A stretch of DNA of 17,388 nucleotides, taken from JABDIY01 sp041576015 (lineage in GTDB: Bacteria > Actinomycetota > Acidimicrobiia > Acidimicrobiales > SZUA-35). A program made the translations under genes and the position numbers. Under the pieces are notes generated by a model. The model was not told where the DNA came from, ran no database searches, and worked only from the letters and a program-made list of their open reading frames with translations. The stretch is from positions 1 to 17,388 of the forward strand of contig JBFGLT010000054.1 of NCBI GenBank assembly GCA_041576015.1. Reading direction: 5' to 3'. Of this stretch, positions 13,875 through 17,388 are shown one piece after another; positions within the stretch are counted from its first letter, which is position 1; every line of letters begins with the position of its first letter.

Positions 13875-15431
13875 TCAGTACCAGGCGTCTGGAACGGACC
13901 GTTTGCGATCGTCCATGAAGCCGCTGAGTTCGCGGTCGATGGCTTCGTCGATGGCCGGCGGCTCGTAGCCGGCCAGCGACTCTTTCCATTGGCGGTTCGC
14001 CCGCTGCTGCATGTCGAGGGCCCCCTCGTCGCTCCACTGTTCGAATGAGTTCGTGTCGGCAAGGGTCGATTCGTGGTTGGCGGTGGCGTAGTTGCGCATC
14101 GTGTGGGCGCAACTGAGGTAGTTCCCTCCCGGGCCGACTTCGAGGTAGGCGTCCATGGCGAGTTGCTCGTCGTCGACGAACAGTCCGCCGAGTTGCTTGT
14201 GCAGCATGGCGCAGCGATCGAGATCCATGGCGAACTTCTCGTATCCAAACGTCAGGCCGCCTTCGAGCCAGCCGGCAGCGTGAATGACGTAGTTGGTGCC
14301 GGCGAGGATCCCGGCCGACATCGCATCAGCGGATTCCTGCATCGCCTGGGCGTCCCCCGTCTTCGACGCTGTGTAGTGAGCACCGCACCGCAGCGGCAGC
14401 CCGAGCCGACGGGCGAGCTGACCAACCGCATAGGTGGCGAGCGTCGATTCGGCGGTACCGAATGTCGGGGCGCCCGACCTGAGGTTCATCGTGGTGAGGA
14501 AGTTGCCGTACACCATCGGTGAACCCGGTCGCACCAGCTGGCTGAGGGCAATACCCGTCATCGCTTCGGCGTGAGCCTGGGCGACCAGTGCCGGGACTGT
14601 GACCGGTCCCATGGCGCCGCCGATGATGAACGGTGAGATCACGCACCCCTGGTTGGACCGGGCGTACGCCTTCAGTGCCCCGCTCATCACGTCATCCCAC
14701 ACCAAGGGACTGTTGACGTTGATGTTGCCCTGGATGACGCAATGATCCTCCATGAAATCGGCGCCGAAAACGATCCGCGCCATCTCGATCGAATCCTCGG
14801 CCCGCTCCGGAGCTGTCACGGCACCCATGAACGGCTTGGTCGACCACCGCAGGTGCGCATAGGTCATGTCGAGGTGGCGCTTGTTGACCGGCACGTCGAC
14901 CGGCTCGCACACCGTGCCCCCCGAGTGGTGCAGCCACGGGGTAGCGAAGGTCAACTTGACGATGTTGGTGAAGTCTTCGAGCGTCGCATAGCGGCGTCCC
15001 CGGTCGAGGTCGGTCACGAACGGCGGCCCGTATGCGGGGAGCAGGACCACGTGGTCGCCGCCGACGGGCACCACTCGACCGTCACGGCCGTGCAGGTCGA
15101 ATGTCGCCGGTGCGGTCGAGCACAGATGCTCGGCCAGCCCTGATTCGAACCGAACCCGCTCACCCTCGACGATGGCGCCGGCAGCGCGAAACAACTCGAG
15201 AGCCTCCTCGTCGCCGCGGAACTCGACCCCGACCTGTTCGAGAATCCGATCGGCGTGGAGCGCGATCCGGTCGATCTGCTCGGTGGTGAACGGCTCGAAC
15301 ACCCCCAGCCGGTTGCGCAGGTCGGCCCGATCGCCGTACGCCGGGGTCTGGCTCACCCGTCCCGCCCGACCGCGTCGGTGCCCCGACCGGTTCGGTACCG
15401 CATGATCCACGTCAGGACCTAGGTTCGACAC
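13875..15431 (-). CDS. MttB-superfamily (trimethylamine methyltransferase-like) protein, non-pyrrolysine type
   Basis: The 518-residue protein belongs to the MttB/COG5598 family. Archaeal members move a methyl group from trimethylamine to a corrinoid protein; pyrrolysine-free relatives act on other quaternary amines such as glycine betaine, or are uncharacterised. The sequence is colinear with the family: LGVFEPFTTEQIDRIALHA, TKPFMGAV, a segment containing SKTGDAQAMQES (356-367) and then HAAGWLEGGLTFGYEKF. No in-frame TAG interrupts it, so pyrrolysine is not used. No corrinoid protein (MtbC-like) or RamA-type activator is near, so the methyl acceptor is unknown. I prefer GTG 15431, directly after CATGAT-GGGAGC, the same 12-mer as before the zinc-ribbon gene; a GTG at 15446 would add five residues. 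It follows the crotonase gene after 60 bp on the same strand. Confidence 0.87.
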   Translation of the reverse strand: MSNLGPDVDHAVPNRSGHRRGRAGRVSQTPAYGDRADLRNRLGVFEPFTTEQIDRIALHADRILEQVGVEFRGDEEALELFRAAGAIVEGERVRFESGLAEHLCSTAPATFDLHGRDGRVVPVGGDHVVLLPAYGPPFVTDLDRGRRYATLEDFTNIVKLTFATPWLHHSGGTVCEPVDVPVNKRHLDMTYAHLRWSTKPFMGAVTAPERAEDSIEMARIVFGADFMEDHCVIQGNINVNSPLVWDDVMSGALKAYARSNQGCVISPFIIGGAMGPVTVPALVAQAHAEAMTGIALSQLVRPGSPMVYGNFLTTMNLRSGAPTFGTAESTLATYAVGQLARRLGLPLRCGAHYTASKTGDAQAMQESADAMSAGILAGTNYVIHAAGWLEGGLTFGYEKFAMDLDRCAMLHKQLGGLFVDDEQLAMDAYLEVGPGGNYLSCAHTMRNYATANHESTLADTNSFEQWSDEGALDMQQRANRQWKESLAGYEPPAIDEAIDRELSGFMDDRKRSVPDAWY

Positions 15432-15443
15432 GCTCCCATCATG
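15432..15443 (-). promoter_or_regulatory. Shared 12-bp start-proximal motif of the MttB-like gene
   Basis: On the minus strand CATGATGGGAGC abuts the GTG start at 15431. The identical 12 bases abut the ATG of the zinc-ribbon gene (9684-9673). CATGAT would be a -10-like box 6 nt before the start; GGGAG alone is too close to the start codon for a usual ribosome site. Confidence 0.4.
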
Positions 15444-15491
15444 CACCTCGCACGGCTGGGGCGACAGGTGTTCCCGCCGTCAGCGCTCCGT

Positions 15492-16292
15492 TCAGATGTC
15501 GTCGAACCTGCCGCCGCGCCCGTGACCGTCGCTGAACCGGCGAGCCCCCTCACGCGTCTCGCCGGACTCCAGGGTCGCCTGGCCGAGCTGGGCCTCGTTC
15601 ACGATCGCGTCGTCGAACGACAGATCCCATTGGTCATAGACCGACCGGCGGTCGTTGAGCATGCACGTCCGCGGGAACTGCAGCAGCTGCTCGGCCACCA
15701 GGATCGCCTCGTCGAGCGCGGTGCCGGTGGCGACCACCCGGTTGGCCAGTCCCATCTGCTTGGCCTCGTGAGCTCCGACAGGACGGCCGGTGAGGATCAT
15801 GTCGAGCGCGTTCGACTGGCCGACCAGGCGGGGAAGCCGCACGGTGCCGCCGTCGATGAGCGGGACGCCCCAACGGCGGCAGAAGACGCCGAAGACCGCA
15901 TCCTCGTCGACGACTCGCATGTCACACCACAGGGACAGCTCAAGCCCGCCGGCCACGGCGTATCCCGACACCGCCGCGATCACCGGTTTCGACAGCCGCA
16001 GGTAACTCGGACCCATCGGCGCCGACGAGTCATGCCGGTCGATCGGCGCAGTGGGCACCGGAAAGTCCTCGAACGTGCCCGAGCCGATCGACTTGAGGTC
16101 GGCACCGGCGCAGAACGTGCCGTGAGCGCCGGCGAACACAGCGATTGCGAGCGAGTCGTCGCGATCGAACTCGACGAACACCTCGGCGAGCCGCCGCGCC
16201 GTCGGCGAGTCGACGGCGTTGCGGACATCGGGTCGATCGAGCTCGACGATCAGGATCCCGCCTCGGTGGTCGGTGCGGATCGTGTCGGTCAT
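15492..16292 (-). CDS. Crotonase-superfamily protein (enoyl-CoA hydratase/isomerase-like)
   Basis: The 266-residue protein has the normal length for the family. The CoA-ester oxyanion hole is visible as FCAGADLKSI (60-69) and GYAVAGGLELSLWCDM (110-125). Glu118 matches the first catalytic Glu of rat enoyl-CoA hydratase (E144). The second catalytic Glu (E164) aligns with Cys138 in FGVFCRRWGVPLIDGGTVRL, so straightforward water addition is doubtful. The FCRRWGVPLIDGG signature marks a recurrent crotonase subgroup whose reaction I cannot state. I chose ATG 16292, giving MTDTIRTDHRGGILIVELDRP, the usual N-terminus; an upstream frame to 16349 adds a tail untypical of the family. The ribosome site is weak. 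It lies upstream of the MttB-like gene on the same strand. The 137-bp gap before it (16293-16429) shows no gene. Confidence 0.88.
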   Translation of the reverse strand: MTDTIRTDHRGGILIVELDRPDVRNAVDSPTARRLAEVFVEFDRDDSLAIAVFAGAHGTFCAGADLKSIGSGTFEDFPVPTAPIDRHDSSAPMGPSYLRLSKPVIAAVSGYAVAGGLELSLWCDMRVVDEDAVFGVFCRRWGVPLIDGGTVRLPRLVGQSNALDMILTGRPVGAHEAKQMGLANRVVATGTALDEAILVAEQLLQFPRTCMLNDRRSVYDQWDLSFDDAIVNEAQLGQATLESGETREGARRFSDGHGRGGRFDDI

Positions 16293-16429
16293 CGAATCGT
16301 CCGGTTCATCGTCTGGCCACTCCCATCGGCCCGGTGAGGATGAACACAACGTTGGGTCGAGGTGTCAATGTCGGCTCCTGTCAGCCCACTGACCGTAGCC
16401 ATCGGGCGGCACGGTCCGAAAGACCGGCG

Positions 16430-17388
16430 TCAGCTGTGGTCGGTCGAAGCCGGACTGCCGGGTCCCGATCCCCGCCCGGTGAGATCGGGGAGCATGAACC
16501 CGAGACGCATCAAGCCGAGACCCACGACGAAGAACAGGCCGGCTCGCCAGAGTGTGTCCACCTCGGTCAGGTCCACGGTGAGCAACTTGCCGACCGTGAG
16601 GGCCAGCACAACCAAGCCGGCCGCCCCCACGTCGGGGACTTTCCCGATCGCTCCGGTGGCGAGGACCCCAACACCGACCACCGCCCAACTCACCGACACC
16701 AGCGCCTGTCCCTGCGGCAGGTGCACCAGGACCGATCCGAGCCACGCCAGGCCCAGCGCCAGGACGAGCGCTGCACCGACCCTTCTGAACACCGGCACCC
16801 AGAAGAGCCAGGTTGCCGCAGCCAACGCAGCGATGATCACGAAGTGAGCGACATCATCGCCAGCGGCTGCGTCCACCCGCCAGGCGTCCACAGTGCGCTC
16901 GGCCACCTGGGAGCCTGATACCGCCAGCAGTACGAAGGCGTTCACAAGTACGCGTACCTCTCGTTCGAGCATTTGGCTCAGCGCGAGCAGGCCAGCCCCC
17001 TGGACGGCGATGGCGACGAGCGCTGCCGATGTCGACAACAGGAAGGCGAACCCGATGGAGACCGAGATGCTCGCCCCGATCACCAACGACACGAAATGGA
17101 CATCGAGCAGGTGCGGCCGAAGGCCGATCGCCGCAGCGGCGAGCCCCGCGCCGGCGGCCAGCCCAGCGAGGCCGAGCGTCGTGTCGCTGTCGATCTCGAA
17201 CGTCAACCCGACCACGCCGACCACATAGGCTCCGACCAGGGTGGCAAGCTGCACCTCGAGCTGGTGAAAGGCCGATTGGAGCCCGCCCGAGCTCGGGAGC
17301 CAACACAGCGACACCACCGTCAGTAGGGCCGCAACCAGCACCGCCACCTGATCCGAGCTCGAGGTCGCCGTGGCGGCGAGGAGCAGCG
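16430..17388 (-). CDS. DUF2339-type multi-helix membrane protein, C-terminal part (5' end beyond window)
   Basis: The frame is open through the right edge of the window: codons before the first GTG at 17347 read LLLAATATSSSDQ without a stop. The visible 319 residues are therefore the end of a longer protein, in keeping with DUF2339 members of several hundred residues. About ten hydrophobic helices are packed closely, rich in Ala, Val, Leu and Gly. The segment LTVGKLLTVDLTEVDTLWR, followed by a last helix (AGLFFVVGLGLMRLGF), is typical of the DUF2339 C-terminus. The tail (LTGRGSGPGSPASTDHS) is polar. The family's function is unknown to me. It reads on the same strand as the crotonase, MttB-like and small membrane genes, but the 137-bp gap to the crotonase gene argues for separate transcription. 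Confidence 0.8.
   Translation of the reverse strand, partial: LLLAATATSSSDQVAVLVAALLTVVSLCWLPSSGGLQSAFHQLEVQLATLVGAYVVGVVGLTFEIDSDTTLGLAGLAAGAGLAAAAIGLRPHLLDVHFVSLVIGASISVSIGFAFLLSTSAALVAIAVQGAGLLALSQMLEREVRVLVNAFVLLAVSGSQVAERTVDAWRVDAAAGDDVAHFVIIAALAAATWLFWVPVFRRVGAALVLALGLAWLGSVLVHLPQGQALVSVSWAVVGVGVLATGAIGKVPDVGAAGLVVLALTVGKLLTVDLTEVDTLWRAGLFFVVGLGLMRLGFMLPDLTGRGSGPGSPASTDHS

Overview
The window is a stretch of ordinary, very GC-rich chromosome from an actinobacterium. The best guess is an Acidimicrobiia-type lineage, but that is inference; no rRNA or other taxonomic marker is present. Pointers to Actinobacteria are GTG starts, several genes with a TANNNT-like -10 box only 6-8 nt before the start codon (leaderless style), an EtfD-type iron-sulfur reductase, and GlnR-like operator spacing ahead of an ammonium transporter gene.

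Left part (1-8466, all + strand): the 3' end of a putative zinc metallopeptidase; a large membrane GAF-GGDEF-EAL c-di-GMP protein; an amt-glnK nitrogen operon preceded by a candidate GlnR operator and followed by a long nested hairpin; an EtfD/FadF-like membrane Fe-S reductase, probably passing electrons from ETF to quinone; and a secreted SGNH hydrolase.

Middle (8467-12712): the convergent SGNH and EamA-transporter genes are separated by 41 bp holding two 13-bp direct repeats inside a 7-bp inverted repeat. The EamA gene lies just downstream of a 76-aa zinc-ribbon gene, and both are divergent from a LysR regulator. The LysR stop codon abuts the stop codon of a convergent pirin-family gene. 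A DUF3048 lipoprotein gene follows on the - strand.

Right part (12766-17388): tRNA-Gly(CCC) on the + strand, then - strand genes: a small six-helix membrane protein, an MttB-superfamily methyltransferase, a crotonase-fold protein lacking the second catalytic Glu of enoyl-CoA hydratase, and the C-terminal part of a DUF2339 membrane protein that runs off the window.

Coding density is high. The gene-free gaps are all under 200 bp (largest: 13680-13874, 12837-13001, 2869-3017), so no stretch over 300 bp lacks a gene. I see no insertion sequence with a transposase, no prophage, no CRISPR array, no toxin-antitoxin pair and no defence island. I found no convincing new multi-gene system. The most useful leads are the GlnR-like box array, the shared 12-mer at two start codons, the repeat cluster at 8460-8513, and the crotonase/MttB-like pair.
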